A DNA stretch of 64,000 nt, taken from the NCBI GenBank assembly GCA_948144175.1, contig CANXME010002471.1, forward strand, positions 1 through 64,000. The letters are read 5' to 3'. The stretch is from Closterium sp. NIES-65 (taxonomy: Eukaryota > Streptophyta > Zygnematophyceae > Desmidiales > Closteriaceae). The notes under the pieces were generated by a model. That model saw only the letters and a list, made by a program, of their open reading frames with translations. It did not search any database and had not been told where the DNA came from. The position numbers and the translations under genes were made by a program. This document shows, piece after piece, positions 45,469-59,661 of the stretch; position 1 is the first letter of the stretch; every line of letters starts with the position of its first letter.

Positions 45469-48400
45469 CTAGTTCATGCTCATTCCACTCATGCGCACAC
45501 AACGCCAATGAGACTCATCCGCAAGCCTCTTGGTGAGGAAGTCTGCTGGCTGCTGGTGAGTCTTGATGTAGATCGGATTCACCGTCCCCCTCTTCACCTC
45601 CTTACGCAGCCAGTGCCACTTGATACGCATGTGCTTGTTCAGCCCATGAAGCACAGCGTTCCTGGCCATCCCAAGAGCTCCCTTGCTATCACAAAACAGC
45701 GGCGTAGCAACCTTTTGCTCCTGGCCAATCTCCTCCAACAGCCTCCTCAGCCAAATCACCTCCTTCACCCCATGGAACATCGCCATGTACTCTGATTCCA
45801 CGGAAGAGAGTGCTGTCTCCGTCTGCTTCTTTGACCTCCAACTAACCGGTCCTCCCCCAACTACGCAGATGTATCCTCCCACAGATGAGGAATCCTCCTT
45901 CTCAGAGGCCCACGTAGCATCAGTAAAGCAAGTGAGAAAAAGCTTGCCTTCTCCAAGCCTCTCCCCCTTCTCTTTCAGCACCTCAACCCCTTTCTGCTTC
46001 ACCTGTGCAGATGCGGAGTATTGAACTCCAATGCTTGGGTGAGAGTTCAGATACTTCACCACACGCTCAGCTGCATCCACCTGCTCCTCTGATGGATTCT
46101 GCACTACCCTAGCCAGCTGCCCAACCGAGAAAGAGATGTCGGGTCTCGTGTGAACTGCTGCATACAAGAGGCTGCCCACCAAGGACTGAAATTGCTGCTG
46201 CTCCTCGGCTTCAACCCCTTCATCCTCTGCAGCTTTCACAAGCTTGAATTCTGCTGGCAGGGGAGTTGCAACCTTGCGCTCATTCTCAATTCCGTACTTC
46301 TCCCCAAGCTCCTTGATGAACTTCTCCTGGTGCAGCTTCAACCACCTGTGATCCAGATCCCTCTCCACGTGCATCCCGAGGTAGTACTTTACCTCCCCAA
46401 GGTTCTTGCACTTGAAGTTCTCCATCAGCTGCTGCTGCACCTTCTGGATCTCCTTCATGCTGCTGCTAAAGAGAAGAATGTCGTCCACATAGACCAGAAA
46501 CAGCACCAGCTTCTCCCCCTCCCCCTTGAGAAAGAGGCTCTCATCACAGCGGCTGGTCCTGAATCCCATCTCCTCTAAAACAGCTGCCAACTTCTGGTAC
46601 CAGCAGCGTGGCGCCTGCTTCAAGCCGTAGATGGACTTTTTCAGCTTGCACACCCTGCCCGTACCATCCTCATACCCAGGTGGCTGCGTCATGAACACCT
46701 CCTCCTCTAAAATCCCGTTGAGAAATGCCGTTGATATGTCCATCTGGATAATGAACTTCCCACTAACGGCTGCATCTGCCAACAAGACACGAAGGGTAGG
46801 GGGTTTGGCAGTGGGAGCAAAGATCTCATTGAAGTCCCGCTTCTCCTTCTGCATAAACCCCTTAGCCACCAACCTACTCTTGTAGATGGTGACCTGCCCC
46901 TTGTCGTCAGTCTTGATCCTTAGCACCCACTTGCATTGTACCGCTTTCTTTCCCTCAGGCAGCACCACTAGTTCCCAAGTCCCATTCTCCAGCAGGCTCT
47001 GGTACTCAGCATCCCTGGAAGCTAGCCATTTGTCCCTATCTGGTCCAGCTAATGCCTCCTCCATGCTAGCTGGTTCCTCTGGTGCAGGGGCAAGAAAACA
47101 GTACGCAGGTTGATCCTCCTCATCCGGGTCATAGCCATGCGGTAGAATCAGCAATGCCTCCTCGGTCCCAAGCTGCTGCTCCGCTACATCAGCTCCTGCA
47201 GTCAGCTTCTTAGTAGCCATACGGGTACGTCCTGGCCTGGAGACGGGTGTCTCCCATCCCTTCATAATAACACCCTTCGGCTTCTTAGTTTTCCCCTGCT
47301 GCTGCTCTCCTCCCTCGGATCCAGCAGCTCCACTAGTGCTACCGCTAATCTCCACACCATCACCTCCACCAGCAGGTGCCTCCTGCACCTTCTCTTTATC
47401 ACCACCCTCTGCAGCTGCCTCCTCTCCCTCCTCCCACACACTAGGAATCAGGTCCAGCTGCATGGTAATCTGCTCCATCTGCTGGGACACCCTGGCCTCC
47501 GGCTGTTTCTCCCAGCTCCCATACATCATGCCCTCAACAAACTTCACATCCCTGCTGTCAAACAACACACCCTTGGAAGGCTCCCACAGCAGCCATCCCT
47601 TGCTCTCAGCAGCCAGCCCCAAATGCACACACCAGATTGCACTCGCCCCCAACTTACTGCGATAGGTCTTGGGAACGTGGGCGACTGCCATGCAACCAAA
47701 CACCCTCAGCATGTCCACCGGCGGCTTCCTCCCAAGCCACCTCTCCAACGGCACCCACGAGTCATCCCCAACCTTTGTGAGTACCCTGTTCCTAGCGACA
47801 GTAGCGTGCCGAACAGCATGGGGCCACATCAAGTTGCCCAGCCCAGATTCTATGAGCAGCGCCCTAGCTGTCTCCAGAATTGTCCGGTTCGCCCGTTCTG
47901 CTACACCGTTGGACTGTGGGGTGTAAGCTGTGGTCAGCTCCCTCTGGATGCCCTGCTTCTTGAGCCAGGCCGTCATCTCAGCTCCAAGGAACTCACCACC
48001 CCGATCTGTCCTAATCCGCTTCACCACACACTCCGCTTGCTTCTCCACGAACGGCAGCCAATCGTCCCGAATCGTGGAGGCGGCGTGATCTTTCTGCTTC
48101 AGCGGATACGCCCACATTAGCCTGCTCCAGTCATCCACTATGGTTAGGAAGTACCGCTCCCCCTTGTGCCCTTGCACCGGCAGCGGCCCCACCAAGTCCA
48201 TGTGGACCAGCTCCAACGGCTTTTTGCTCCTGCCAGCCACACTATGGAAGGGGAAACGGGTGAACTTTGAAAGGAGGCAAATTTCACAGTTATCATCGGG
48301 TGGTTGTTCGTTCAGCTTTAAGCCCTTAACGGCTCCATCCTTCTCCAGCTGCTTCAGCAAAGGCATTGCCACATGCCCCAAACGTCGGTGTGCAGTTGCC

Positions 48401-50048
48401 CAATCTGTCTCCCCAGATCTGGCCGACACTTTCACACCAACCCCTCCAACGGCGTTGCACTCCCCCTGGGATGCAGACCCCTCTCCAGCCTGCCCCCCAC
48501 CGTGCCACGCCACGCCGGCAGCTGCCACATAGATCTGTACACGTCCTTGCTCTCGTGCAGATCCCAAAGCACCCGATTGCCCAGCTTCCCCTTATAAGTG
48601 CGAGCCCCATCCGTGTTGGTGTTCACCCCAGCCTTGCCAAGCTTACGGAGGGAGATGAGGTTGGCCTTCAGGTCGGGGACGAGGAGAACGTCGTGCAGCA
48701 CCACCGGCTTGCCATCCGCTCCCTTAAATGCAGCTCGTCCCGCACCAGCCACCTTCAACATGTGTCCAGAGGCAGAGCACACCTCATTAATCGGTGCAGC
48801 GCGTACGTCGTCCAGCAGGTCCTTGCGCGGCGTCATTGTCCAAGCAGCGCCTGTGTCCAACACCCAATAGTCCAGGGGGTGCAGCTCTGCTCTAGCCTTA
48901 GCAGATGCGTCTCCTTGCTCCCCCTTGTCTCCCATATGGAAGAATTGGCCCGCGGTGCGCTCCTTCTTCTTCTCCGCACCGCCGTTGCCCTTCGGGTTGT
49001 TGTCGGACGAATCAGCGACCATGTTGGCGCCGTTTTTCTGGTTCCTCCGCGCGCCGCCATCCTGGTGACGATTCTGGGGGGTCCATCCATCGGGTTTCTT
49101 ATAGCACAAAAACCAGGGGTGCCCTTCCTTCTCACAATACCAGCAACTCCCTTTCATTTTGCCACCAGCACCCGACTTGCCCCCACGTCCAGATTTCGCA
49201 CCGCGACCCCAACCGGTACCTCCTTGTTGGTCGTTGGAGTCGTCGTCTTTCTTTGCACCGCGTCCAGCACCACCGAAGCCACGTCCTTTGCCACGTCGGC
49301 TCCCTTGCATCCCGTAGCCGCTGCTGCCGTCGTCTCCACCCCTCAGTTGGCGGCGACGGAAGTCCTCCTCCAGAATCTTCGTCCGCACCCACTCGAGCGT
49401 CCACAAGCTCTGGTTCTGCGGCAGGCTCAATCCGCTCGTAAATTGAAGCCACGATTCCGGCAGCAGCGAGAGCATCTTCAAGCACTTTGTTTGCTCCGGG
49501 TAGGTGATTCCTGCGGTCGCCAACTTCGCGTAGAGGTCGCGCAATTTGTCCAGGACAGGTTGTACCGGCTCTCCCTCGCTCAGGCGCAACGCGGACAGCT
49601 CCCTCTCCAGCATCAATGTTGCAACAACGGAGGTCGGGGCGTGCAGCTCCTTCAACACCGTCCACGCCTTCGGACCGCACTCAACCTCCGGCAACAGGTG
49701 CATGACGTGGTGACGCTGGTTCAGCTCCAAACTCTGCGACATCAAGTAGTAGCCAGCCGAGGCGCGCTCGTCCCAATCTTCCTGAAGGGCGGGGTCACTC
49801 GATCTAAGCTCCTCCCCAATCATTAGTTTCAGCAATCCGATTTGACGGAAATAAAGTTGCATTTTCCAGGCCCAATCATCATAGCCCTCACCATTGAACT
49901 TCTCGACGGTGAAGTTTTTCAGCACCTCCTTGATCAGCGAGCCCTGGCTTGTTCGCGCTCCCCTTGGCGCAGAAACACCAGAATCATGGCTGCCGCTACG
50001 ATCTTGGGCTGAAGATTCACCAGCTACCGCCGAGGTGTTGCCCGCCAT
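45469..50048 (-). pseudogene. B4 gag-pol
   Basis: Gag begins at 50048 (MAGNTSAVAGESS); zinc knuckle near 49.13 kb; protease near 48.85 kb; integrase about 47.7-48.4 kb with CEIC and NGVAERANRTILE; RT about 46.15-47.0 kb with STAFLNGILEEEVFM and YVDDILLF; RNase H to MSGMSMN at 45.47 kb. The integrase-RT-RNase H part is one open frame of about 1,000 residues. About one break overall. One of the best-preserved copies. Confidence 0.93.
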
Positions 50049-50079
50049 AGCTACCTATATCGAGGATCACTATAACGCA

Positions 50080-50091
50080 GCTCTGATACCA
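50080..50091 (-). other. B4 primer-binding site
   Basis: The sense strand reads TGGTATCAGAGC beside the 5' LTR. Confidence 0.92.
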
Positions 50092-50094
50092 GCT

Positions 50095-51187
50095 TGTTGG
50101 TGTAAGGGCCTAATAAACTCAAGCTATTAAGACTTTATCACACTTAAAACCTCTCCTCGGGGTCACCTCCAAGGGTCCTTGGGTGCCTGGTACAAGACCA
50201 GCCCCTATCCTCGGGTCCGAGTTTGTAGAGAGAGGGATCAAGAGGGACTTAGTCAAAACAGCAAGAGTACCTTGAACGTTGCGCAGCGTATCGTGCAGAC
50301 CGTCGATCGGATTAAGCTGAGAATTTCGTATATCAAAGCTCACTCTAAGAGCTTTAAAATAAGCCAAGTTGCCTCGCGAAAAGTTCTGCCATTACGAAGT
50401 TATGGCTCGGACAGCGTTAGCCTAGCGTTGGAGTGCTAGCGTACTAGCGTTGACTCGGGTAGCATTCCGCCGTCGCACCGCGTAGAAAAGAAATTCCAGC
50501 AAGGAAGGAATTCGCTTGAATCAATTTCACTATATTCAGGTACAAACAGAGAAGGAATAAATAGCTCTAGCTAGCAAGGACCTTGGGAATCAACCTGGGA
50601 ACAACCAGGGATGATCCCAAATAATTCCAAGCAACAGAACCAACCTGGCTGGACAAAATAGCAGGTGATAGGTTGGTGAACAACCTCTGGTTCTGTTTTT
50701 CCAACCTGGGGAAACAACAACCAGGTTCAGGTCCTAAAAACAGAACCTGTTTTGTCTTTGCCCAACCAGCCAAATGCTGGTTCCGCTGGTTTCCCCTGGC
50801 CCTGTAGCATGCAGATACAGACAAACAACATCCAACCTTTACCTAAATTGTACCCCTATAGTGCCTGCCCTGCTACACTATAGTCAACCAAACAAAACAG
50901 TACAATTTCGAGTTGGATAGAACTGAATCTGCGCAATCAAGTAAGTTGAACCGCAAAGCTTCCATCTTGGGTTCCTTTGCGAGCTCGTCCTTTCTGCTTG
51001 TACTGTTCATAGCGCGTGCAATGTTATGCCGAAGCGCACATTTTGCGAGTACCTGCAAATGCTTCAAGCGAAAATTGCGAAAGCAAACAAACACACAAGC
51101 ATACCATTCACACGCAAATGCATTCACACACGCATACTCGTACAAACAGACGGCAGGATGTCGTGCAATGTGAATTTGCACCCAACA
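50095..51187 (-). repeat. B4 5' LTR
   Basis: 1,093 bp, complete, TGTTGG...CCAACA. Confidence 0.95.
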
Positions 51188-52433
51188 AATCCGATCTACA
51201 TCAAGACTCACCAGCAGCCAGCAGACTTCCTCACCAAGAGGCTTGCGGATGAGCCTCATTGGCGTTGTGTGCGCATGAGTGGAATGAGCATGAACTAGTA
51301 TGGAATGATGGACATGCAGCCGGCAGGCTGAGGGGGAGTGTGTTGGGTGCAAATTCACATTGCACGACATCCTGCCGTCTGATTGTACGAGTATGCGTAT
51401 GCGAATGCATTTGCGTGTGAATGGTATGTTCGTGTGTTTGTTTGCTTTCGCAATTTTCGCTTCAAACATTTGCAGGTACTCGCACAATGTGCGCTTCGGC
51501 TTAACATTGTACGCGCTATGAACAGTACAAGCAGAAAGGACGAGCTCGCAAAGGAACCCAAGATGGAAGCTTTGTGGTTCGACTTACTTGATTGCGCAGA
51601 TTCAGTTCTATCCAACTCGAAATTGTACTGTTTTGTTTGGTTGACTATAGTGTAGCAGGGCAGGCACTATAGGGGTACAATTTAGGTGAAGGTTGGATGT
51701 TGTTTGTCTGTATCTGCATGCTACAGGGCCAGGGGAAACCAGCGGAACCAGCATTTGGCTGGTTGGGCAAAGACAAAACAGGTTCTGCTTTTAGGACCTG
51801 AACCTGGTTGTTGTTTTTCCAGGTTGGAAAAACAGAACCAGAGGTTGTTCACCAACCTACCACCTGCTATTTTGTCCAGCCAGGTTGGTTCTGTTGCTTG
51901 GAATTATTTGGGATGATCCCTGGTTGTTCCCAGGTTCATTCCCAAGGTCCTTGCTAGCTAGAACTATTTATTCCTACTCTGTTTGTACCTGGACATAGTC
52001 AAATTGATTCAAGCGAATTCCTTCCTTGCTGGAATTTCGTTTCTACGCGATGCGACGGCGGAATGCTACCCGAGTCAACGCTAGTATGCTAGCACTCCAA
52101 CGCTAGGCTAACGCTGTCCGAGCCATAACTTCGTAATGGCAGAACTTTTCGCGAGGCAACTTGGCTTATTTTAAAGCTCTTAGAGTGAGCTTCGATATAG
52201 GAAATTCTCAGCTTAATCCGATCGACGGTCTGCACGATACGCTGCGCGACGTTCAAGGTACTCTTGCTGTTTTGACTAAGTCCCTCTTGATCCCTCTCTC
52301 TACAAACTCGGACCCGAGGATAGGGGCTGGTCTTGTACCAGGCACCCAAGGACCCTTGGAGGTGACCCCGAGGAGAGGTTTTAAGTTTGATAAAGTCTTA
52401 ATAGCTTGAGTTTATTAGGCCCTTACACCAACA
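51188..52433 (+). mobile_element. Copia family B, copy B5, 3' end only
   Basis: The last codons of RNase H (NPIYIKTHQQPADFLTKRL to MSGMSMN), purine tract AGGGGGAGTG and a complete 3' LTR 51341-52433. The rest of B5 is missing; B4 sits at its left edge. At 52434 the LTR abuts the inside of a minus-oriented copy. Confidence 0.93.
51341..52433 (+). repeat. B5 3' LTR
   Basis: 1,093 bp, complete. Confidence 0.95.
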
Positions 52434-53929
52434 GCCACCAGCCTACTCTTGTAGATGGTGACCTGTCCCTTGTCATCGGTCTTGATCCTTAGCACCCACT
52501 TGCACTGTACGGCTTTCTTCTTCTCAGGCAGCACCACCAGCTCCCATGTCCCATTCTCTAGCAGGCTCTGGTACTCAGCATCCCTGGAAACCAGCCACTT
52601 CTCCCTATCTGGTCCAGCTAATGCCTCCTCCATGCTAGCTGGTTCCTCTGGTGCAGGGGCAAGAAAACAGTAGGCAGGTTCATCCTCCTCATCCAGATCA
52701 TAGCCATGCGGTAGAATCAGCAATGCCTCCTCGGTCCCAAGCTGCTGCTTCGCTACATCAGCTCCTGCAGTCAGCTTCTTAGTAGCCATACGGGTACGTC
52801 CTGGCCTGGAGACGGGTGTCTCCCACCCCTTCATAACGACACCTTTCGGCTTCTTAGTTTTCCCCTGCTGCTGCTCTTTCCCCTCAGATCCAGCAGCTGC
52901 ACTAGTGCCAGTCTCCACATCATTTTCGCCACCAGCAGGTGCCTCCTGTACCTTCTTTCCATCACCACCCTCTGCAGCTGCCTCCTCTCCCTCCTCCCAC
53001 ACACTAGGAGTCAGGTCCAGCTGCATGGTGATCTGCTCCATTTGCTGGGACACCCTGGCCTCCGGCTGTTTCTCCCAGCTCCCATACATCATGCCCTCAA
53101 CAAACTTCACATCCCTACTGTCAAACAACACACCCTTGGAAGGTTCCCACAGAAGCCATCCCTTGCTCTCAGCAGCCAGCCCCAAATGCACACACCAGAT
53201 TGCACTCGTCCCCAACTTACTGCGGTAGGTCTTGGGGACGTGGGCGACTGCCATGCAACCGAACACCCTCAGCATGTCCACCGGCGGCTTCCTCCCAAGC
53301 CACCTCTCCAACGGCACCCACGAGTCATCCCCAACCTTTGTGAGTACCCTGTTCCTAGCGACGGTGGGGCCACATCAAGTTGCCCAGCCCAGATTCTATG
53401 AGCAGCGCCCTAGCTGTCTCCAGAATTGTCCGGTTCACCCGTTCTGCTACACCGTTGGACTGTGGGGTGTAAGCTATGGTCAGCTCCCTCTGGATGCCCT
53501 GCTTCTTGAGCCAGGCCGTTATCTCAGCTCCAAGGAACTCACCACCCCGATCTGTCCTAATCCGCTTCACCACACACTCCGCTTGCTTCTCCACTAACGG
53601 CAGCCAATCGTCCCGAATCGTAGAGGCGGCGTAATCTTTCTGCTTCAGTGGATACGCCCACATTAGCCTGCTCCAGTCATCCACTATGGTTAGGAAGTAC
53701 CGCTCCCCCTTGTGCCCTTGCACCGGCAGCGGCCCCACCAAGTCCATGTGGACCAGCTCCAACGGCTTTTTGCTCCTGCCAGCCACACTATGGAAGGGGA
53801 AACGGGTGAACTTTGAAAGGAGGCAAATTTCACAGTTATCATCGGGTGGTTGTCCGTTCAGCTTCAAGCCCTTAACGGCTCCATCCTTCTCCAGCTGCTT
53901 CAGCAAAGGCATTGCCACATGCCCCAAAC
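52434..53929 (-). mobile_element. Copia family B internal piece (integrase to RT start)
   Basis: Minus-strand inside of a further copy. It runs from the integrase zinc domain (LGHVAMPLLKQLEKDGAVKG near 53.9 kb) to the beginning of RT (KSRLVA near 52.44 kb), clipped on both sides by LTRs of other copies. No LTR of its own. About one or two breaks. Confidence 0.92.
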
Positions 53930-55022
53930 TGTTGGTGTAAGGGCCTAATAAACTCAAGCTATTAAGACTTTATCACACTTAAAACCTCTCCTCGGGGTCA
54001 CCTCCAAGGGTCCTTGGGTGCTTGGTACAAGACCAGCCCCTATCCTCGGGTCCGAGTTTGTAGAGAGAGGGATCAAGAGGGACTTAGTCAAAACAGCAAG
54101 AGTACCTTGAACGTCGCGCAGCGTATCGTGCAGACCGTCGATCGGATTAAGCTGAAAATTTCCTATATCGAAGCTCACTCTAAGAGCTTTAAAATAAGCC
54201 AAGTTGCCTCGCGGAAAGTTTTGCCATTACGAAGTTATGGCTCGGACAGCGTTAGCCTAGCGTTGGAGTGCTAGCGTACTAGCGTTGACTCGGGTAGCAT
54301 TCCGCCGTCGCACCGCGTAGAAAGGAAATTCCAGCAAGAAAGGAATTCGCTTGAATCAAGTTGACTATATTCAGGTACAAACAGAGAAGGAATATATAGT
54401 TCTAGCTAGCAAGGACCTTGGGAATAAACCTGGGAACAACCAAGGATGATCCCAAATAATTCCAAGCAACAGAACCGACTTGGCTGGACAAAACAGCAGG
54501 TGGTAGGTTGGTAAACAACTTCTGGTTCTGTTTTTCCAACCTGGGAAAACAACAACCAGGTTCAGGTCCTAAAAACAGAACCTGTTTTGTCTTTGCCCAA
54601 CCAGCCAAATGCTGGTTCCGCTGGTTTCCCCTGGCCCTGTAGCATGCAGATACAGACAAACAACATCCAACCTTCACCTAAATTGTACCCCTATAGTGCC
54701 TGCCCTGCTACACTATAGTCAACCAAACAAAACAGTACAATTTCGAGTTGGATAGAACTGAATCTGCGCAATCAAGTAAGCCGAACCACAAAGCTTCCAT
54801 CTTGGGTTCCTTTGCGAGCTCGTCCTTTCTGCTTGTACTGTTCATAGCGCGTACAATGTTGTGCCGAAGCGCATAATGCGCAAGTACCTGCAAATGCTTC
54901 AAGCGAAAATTGCGAAAGCAAACAAACACACGAACATTCCATTCAAACCCAAATGCATTCGCACACGCATACTCGTACAAACAGACGGCAGGATGTTGTG
55001 CAATGTGAATTTGCACCCAACA
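53930..55022 (-). repeat. B6 3' LTR
   Basis: 1,093 bp, complete; left neighbour bases CAAAC belong to the internal piece. Confidence 0.95.
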
Positions 55023-55064
55023 CACTCCCCCTCAGCCTGCCGGCTGCATCCCCATCATTCTATA

Positions 55065-58000
55065 CTAGTTCATGCTCATTCCACTCATGCGCACACAACG
55101 CCAATGAGGCTCATCCGCAAGCCTCTTGGTGAGGAAGTCTGCTGGCTGCTGGTGAGTCTTGATGTAGATCGGATTCACCGTCCCCCTCTTCACCTCCTTA
55201 CGCAGCCAGTGCCACTTGATACGCATGTGCTTATTCAGCCCATGAAGCACAGCGTTCCTGGCCATCCCAAGGGCTCCTTTGCTATCACAAAACAGCGGCG
55301 TAGCAACCTTTTGCTCCTGGCCAATCTCCTCCAACAGCCTCCTCAGCCAAATCACCTCCTTCACCCCATGAAACATTGCCATGTACTCTGACTCCACGGA
55401 AGAGAGTGCTGTCTCCGTATGCTTCTTTGACCTCCAACTAACCGGTCCTCCCCCAACTACGCAGATGTATCCTCCCACAGATGAGGAATCCTCCTTTTCA
55501 GAGGCCCACGTAGCTTGCCTTCTCCAAGCCTCTCCCCTTTCTCTTTCAGCACCTCAACCCCTTTCTGCTTCACCTGTGCAGATGCGGAGTATTGAACTCC
55601 AATACTTGGGTGAGAGTTCAGATACTTCACCACACGCTCAGCTGCATCCACCTGCTCCTCTGATGGATTCTGCACCACCCTAGCCAGCTGCCCAACCGAG
55701 AAAGAGATGTCGGGCCTTGTGTGAACTGCTGCATACAAGAGCGCTGCCCACCAAGGACTGAAATTGCTGCTGCTCCTCGGCTTCAACCCCTTCATCCTCT
55801 GCAGCTTTCACAAGCTTGAATTCTGCTGGCAGGGGAGTTGCAACCTTGCACTCATTCTCAATCCCATACTTCTCCCCAAGCTCCTTGATGAACTTCTCCT
55901 GGTGCAGCTTCAACCACCTGTGATCCAGATTCCTCTCCACGTGCATCCCGAGGTAGTACTTTACCTCCCCAAGGTTCTTGCACTTGAAGTTCTCCATCAG
56001 CTGCTGCTGCACCTTCTGGATCTCCTTCATGCTGCTGCTAAAGAGAAGAATGTCGTCCACATAGACCAGAAACAGCACCAGCTTCTCCCCCTCCCCCTTG
56101 AGAAAGAGGCTCTCATCACAACTGCTGGTCCTGAATCCCATCTCCTCTAAAACAGCTGCCAACTTCTGGTACCAGCAGCGTGGCGCCTGCTTCAGGCCGT
56201 AGATGGACTTTTTCAGCTTGCACACCCTGCCCGTACCATCCTCATACCCAGGTGGCTGCGTCATGAACACCTCCTTCTCTAAAATCCCATTGAGGAATGC
56301 CGTTGATATATCCATCTGAATGATGAATTTCCCACTAACGGTTGCATCTGCCAACAAGACACGGAGGGTAGGGGGTTTGGCAGTGGGAGCAAAGATCTCA
56401 TTGAAGTCCCGCTTCTCCTTCTGCATAAACCCCTTAGCCACCAGCCTACTCTTGTAGATGGTGACCTGTCCCTTGTCATCGGTCTTGATCCTTAGCACCC
56501 ATTTGCACTGTACGGCTTTCTTTCCCTCAGGCAGCACCACCAGCTCCCATGTCCCATTCTCTAGCAGGCTCTGGTACTCAGCATCCCTGGAAACCAGCCA
56601 CTTCTCCCTATCTGGTCCAGCTAATGCCTCCTCCATGCTAGCTGGTTCCTCTGGTGCAGGGGCAAGAAAACAGTAGGCAGGTTCATCCTCCTCATCCGGA
56701 TCATAGCCATGCGGTAGAATCAGCAATGCCTCCTCGGTCCCAAGCTGCTGCTCCGCTACATCAGCTCCTGCAGTCAGCTTCTTAGTAGCTATACGGGTAC
56801 GTCCTGGCCTGGAGACGGGTGTCTCCAATCCCTTCATAACGACACCCTTCGGCTTCTTAGTTTTCCCCTGCTGCTGCTCTCTCCCCTCAGATCCAGCAGC
56901 TCCACTAGTGCCAGTCTCGACATCGTTTTCTCCACCAGCAGGTGCCTCCTGTACCTTCTTTCCATCACCACCCTCTGCAGCTGCCTCGTCTTCCTCCTCC
57001 CACACACTAGGAGTAAGGTCCAGCTGCATGGTGATCTGCTCCATCTGCTGGGACACCCTGGCCTCCGGCTGTTTCTCCCAGCTCCCATATATCATGCCCT
57101 CAACAAACTTCACATCCCTGCTGTCAAACAACACATCCTTGGAAGGCTCCCACAGCAGCCATCCCTTGCTCTCAGCAGCCAGCCCCAAATGCACACACCA
57201 GATTGCACTCGCCCCCAACTTACTGCGGTAGGTCTTGGGGACGTGGGCGACTGCCATGCAACCGAACACCCTCAGCATGTCCACCGGCGGCTTCCTCCCA
57301 AGCCACCTCTCCAACGGCACCCACGAGTCATCCCCAACCTTTGTGAGTACCCTGTTTCTAGCGACGGTAGCGTGCCGAACAGCATGGGGCCACATCATGT
57401 TGCCCAGCCCAGATTCTATGAGCAGCGCCCTAGCTGTCTCCAGAATTGTCCGGTTCGCCCGTTCTGCTACATCGTTAGACTGTGAGGTAAAAGCCGTGGT
57501 CAGCTCCCTCTGGATGCCCTGCTTCTTGAGCCAGGCCGTCATCTCAGCTCCAAGGAACTCACCACCCCGATCTGTCCTAATCCGCTTCACCACACACTCC
57601 GCTTGCTTCTCCACGAACGGCAGCCAATCGTCCCGAATCGTGGAGGCGGCGTGATCTTTCTGCTTCAGCGGATACGCCCACATTAGCCTGCTCCAGTCAT
57701 CCACTATGGTTAGGAAGTACCGCTCCCCCTTGTGCCCTTGCACCGGCAGCGGCCCCACCAAGTCTATGTGGACCAGCTCCAACGGCTTTTTGCTCCTGCC
57801 AGCCACACTATGGAAGGGGAAACGGGTGAACTTTGAAAGGAGGCAAATTTCACAGTTATCATCGGGTGGTTGTCTGTTCAGCTTCAAGCCCTTAACGGCT
57901 CCATCCTTCTCCAGCTGCTTCAGCAAAGGCATTGCCACATGCCCCAAACGTCGGTGTGCAGTTGCCCAATCTGTCTCCCCAGATCTGGCCGACACTTTCA

Positions 58001-59615
58001 CACCAACCCCTCCAACGGCGTTGCACTCCCCCTGGGATGCAGACCCCTCTCCAGCCTGCCCCCCACCGTGCCACGCCAGCGCCGGCAGCTGCCACATAGA
58101 TCTGTACACGTCCTTGCTCTCGTGCAGATCCCAAAGCACCCGATTGCCCAGCTTCCCCTTATACGTGCGTGCCCCATCCGTGCTAGTGCTCACCCCAGAC
58201 TTGCCAAGCTTACGGAGGGAGATGAGGTTGGCCTTGAGTTCAGGAACAAGAAGAACGTCGTGCAGCACCACCGGCTTGCCATCCGCTCCCTTAAACGCAG
58301 CTCGTCCCGCACCTGCCACCTTCAACATGTGTCCAGAGGCAGAGCACACCTCGTTAATCGGTGCAGCGCGTACGTCGTCCAGCACGTCCTTGCGCAGCGT
58401 CATTGTCCAAGCAGCGCCCGTGTCCAACACCCAATAGTCCAGGGGGTGCAGCTCTGCTCCAACCTTAGTAGATGCGTATCCTTGCTCCCCCTTGTCTCCA
58501 ACATGGAAGAATTGGCCCGCGGTGCGCTCCTTCTTCTTCTCCGCACCGCCGTTGCCTTTCGGGTTGTTGTCGGACGAATCAGCGACCATGTTGGCGCCGT
58601 TTTTCTGGGACCTCCGCGCGCCGCCATCCTGGTGACGATTCTGGGGGGTCCATCCATCGGGTTTCTTATAGCACAAAAACCAGGGGTGCCCTTCCTTCTC
58701 ACAATACCAGCAACTCCCTTTCATTTTGCCACCAGCACCCGACTTGCCCCCACATCCAGATTTCGCACCGCGACCCCAACCGGTACCTCCTTGTTGGTCG
58801 TTGGAGTCGTCGTCTTTCTTTGCACCGCGTCCAGCACCACCGAAGCCACGTCCTTTGGCAGGTCGGCTCCCTTGCATCCCGTAGCCGCTGCTGCCGTCGT
58901 CTCCACCCCTCAGTTGGCGGCGACGGAAGTCCTCCTCCAGAATCTTCGTCCGCACCCACTCGAGCGTCCACAAGTTCTGGTTCTGCGGCAGGCTCAATCC
59001 GCTCGTGAATTGAAGCCACGATTCCGGCAGCAGCGAGAGCATCTTCAGGCACTTGGTCTGCTCCGGGTAGGTGATTCCCGCGATCGCCAGCTTCGCGTAG
59101 AGATCACGCATCTTGTCCAGGATGGGTTGTACCGGCTCTCCCTCGCTTAGGCGCAACGCGGACAGCTCCCTCTCCATCATGAGCGTCGCAGCGACGGAGA
59201 TAGGGGCGTGCAGCTCCTTCAACACCGTCCACGCCTTCGGACCGCACTCAACCTCCGGCAGCAGGTGCATGACGTGGTGACGCTGGTTCAGCTCCAAACT
59301 CTGCGACATCAAGTAGTAGCCAGCCGAGGCGCGCTCGTCCCAATCTTCCTGAAGGGCGGGGTCACTCGGTCTAGGCTCCTCCCCAATCATTAGTTTCAGC
59401 AATCCGATCTGACGGAAATAAATTTGCATTTTCCAGGCCCAATCATCATAGCCCTCACCATTGAACTTCTCGACGGTAAAGTTTTTCAGCACCTCCTTGG
59501 TCAGCGAGCCCTGGCTTGTTCGCGCTCCCCTTGGCGCAGAAACACCAGAATCATGGCTGCCGCTACGATCTTGGGCTGAAGATTCACCAGCTACCGCCGA
59601 GGTGTTCCCTGCCAT
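55065..59615 (-). pseudogene. B6 gag-pol
   Basis: Gag begins at 59615 (MAGNTSAVAGESS); zinc knuckle near 58.7 kb, protease near 58.42 kb, integrase about 57.3-58.0 kb, RT about 55.9-56.6 kb (YVDDILLF near 56.05 kb), RNase H 55.07-55.5 kb ending MSGMSMN. The longest uninterrupted frame in the window lies here. About two breaks, both in the 3' part. Confidence 0.93.
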
Positions 59616-59661
59616 AGCTACCTATATCGAGGATCACTATAACGCAGCTCTGATACCAGCT

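Larger units (their letters stand above)
45156..51187 (-). mobile_element. Copia family B, copy B4, nearly whole
   Basis: Minus orientation. 3' LTR piece 45156-45426, purine tract (plus strand CACTCCCCCTCAG) from 45427, inside to 50094, primer site 50080-50091, complete 5' LTR 50095-51187. Looks nearly whole inside, with about one break; the outer part of the 3' LTR is lost at the inverted junction with B3. Its right edge lies in the RNase H end of a plus-oriented copy (B5). Confidence 0.93.
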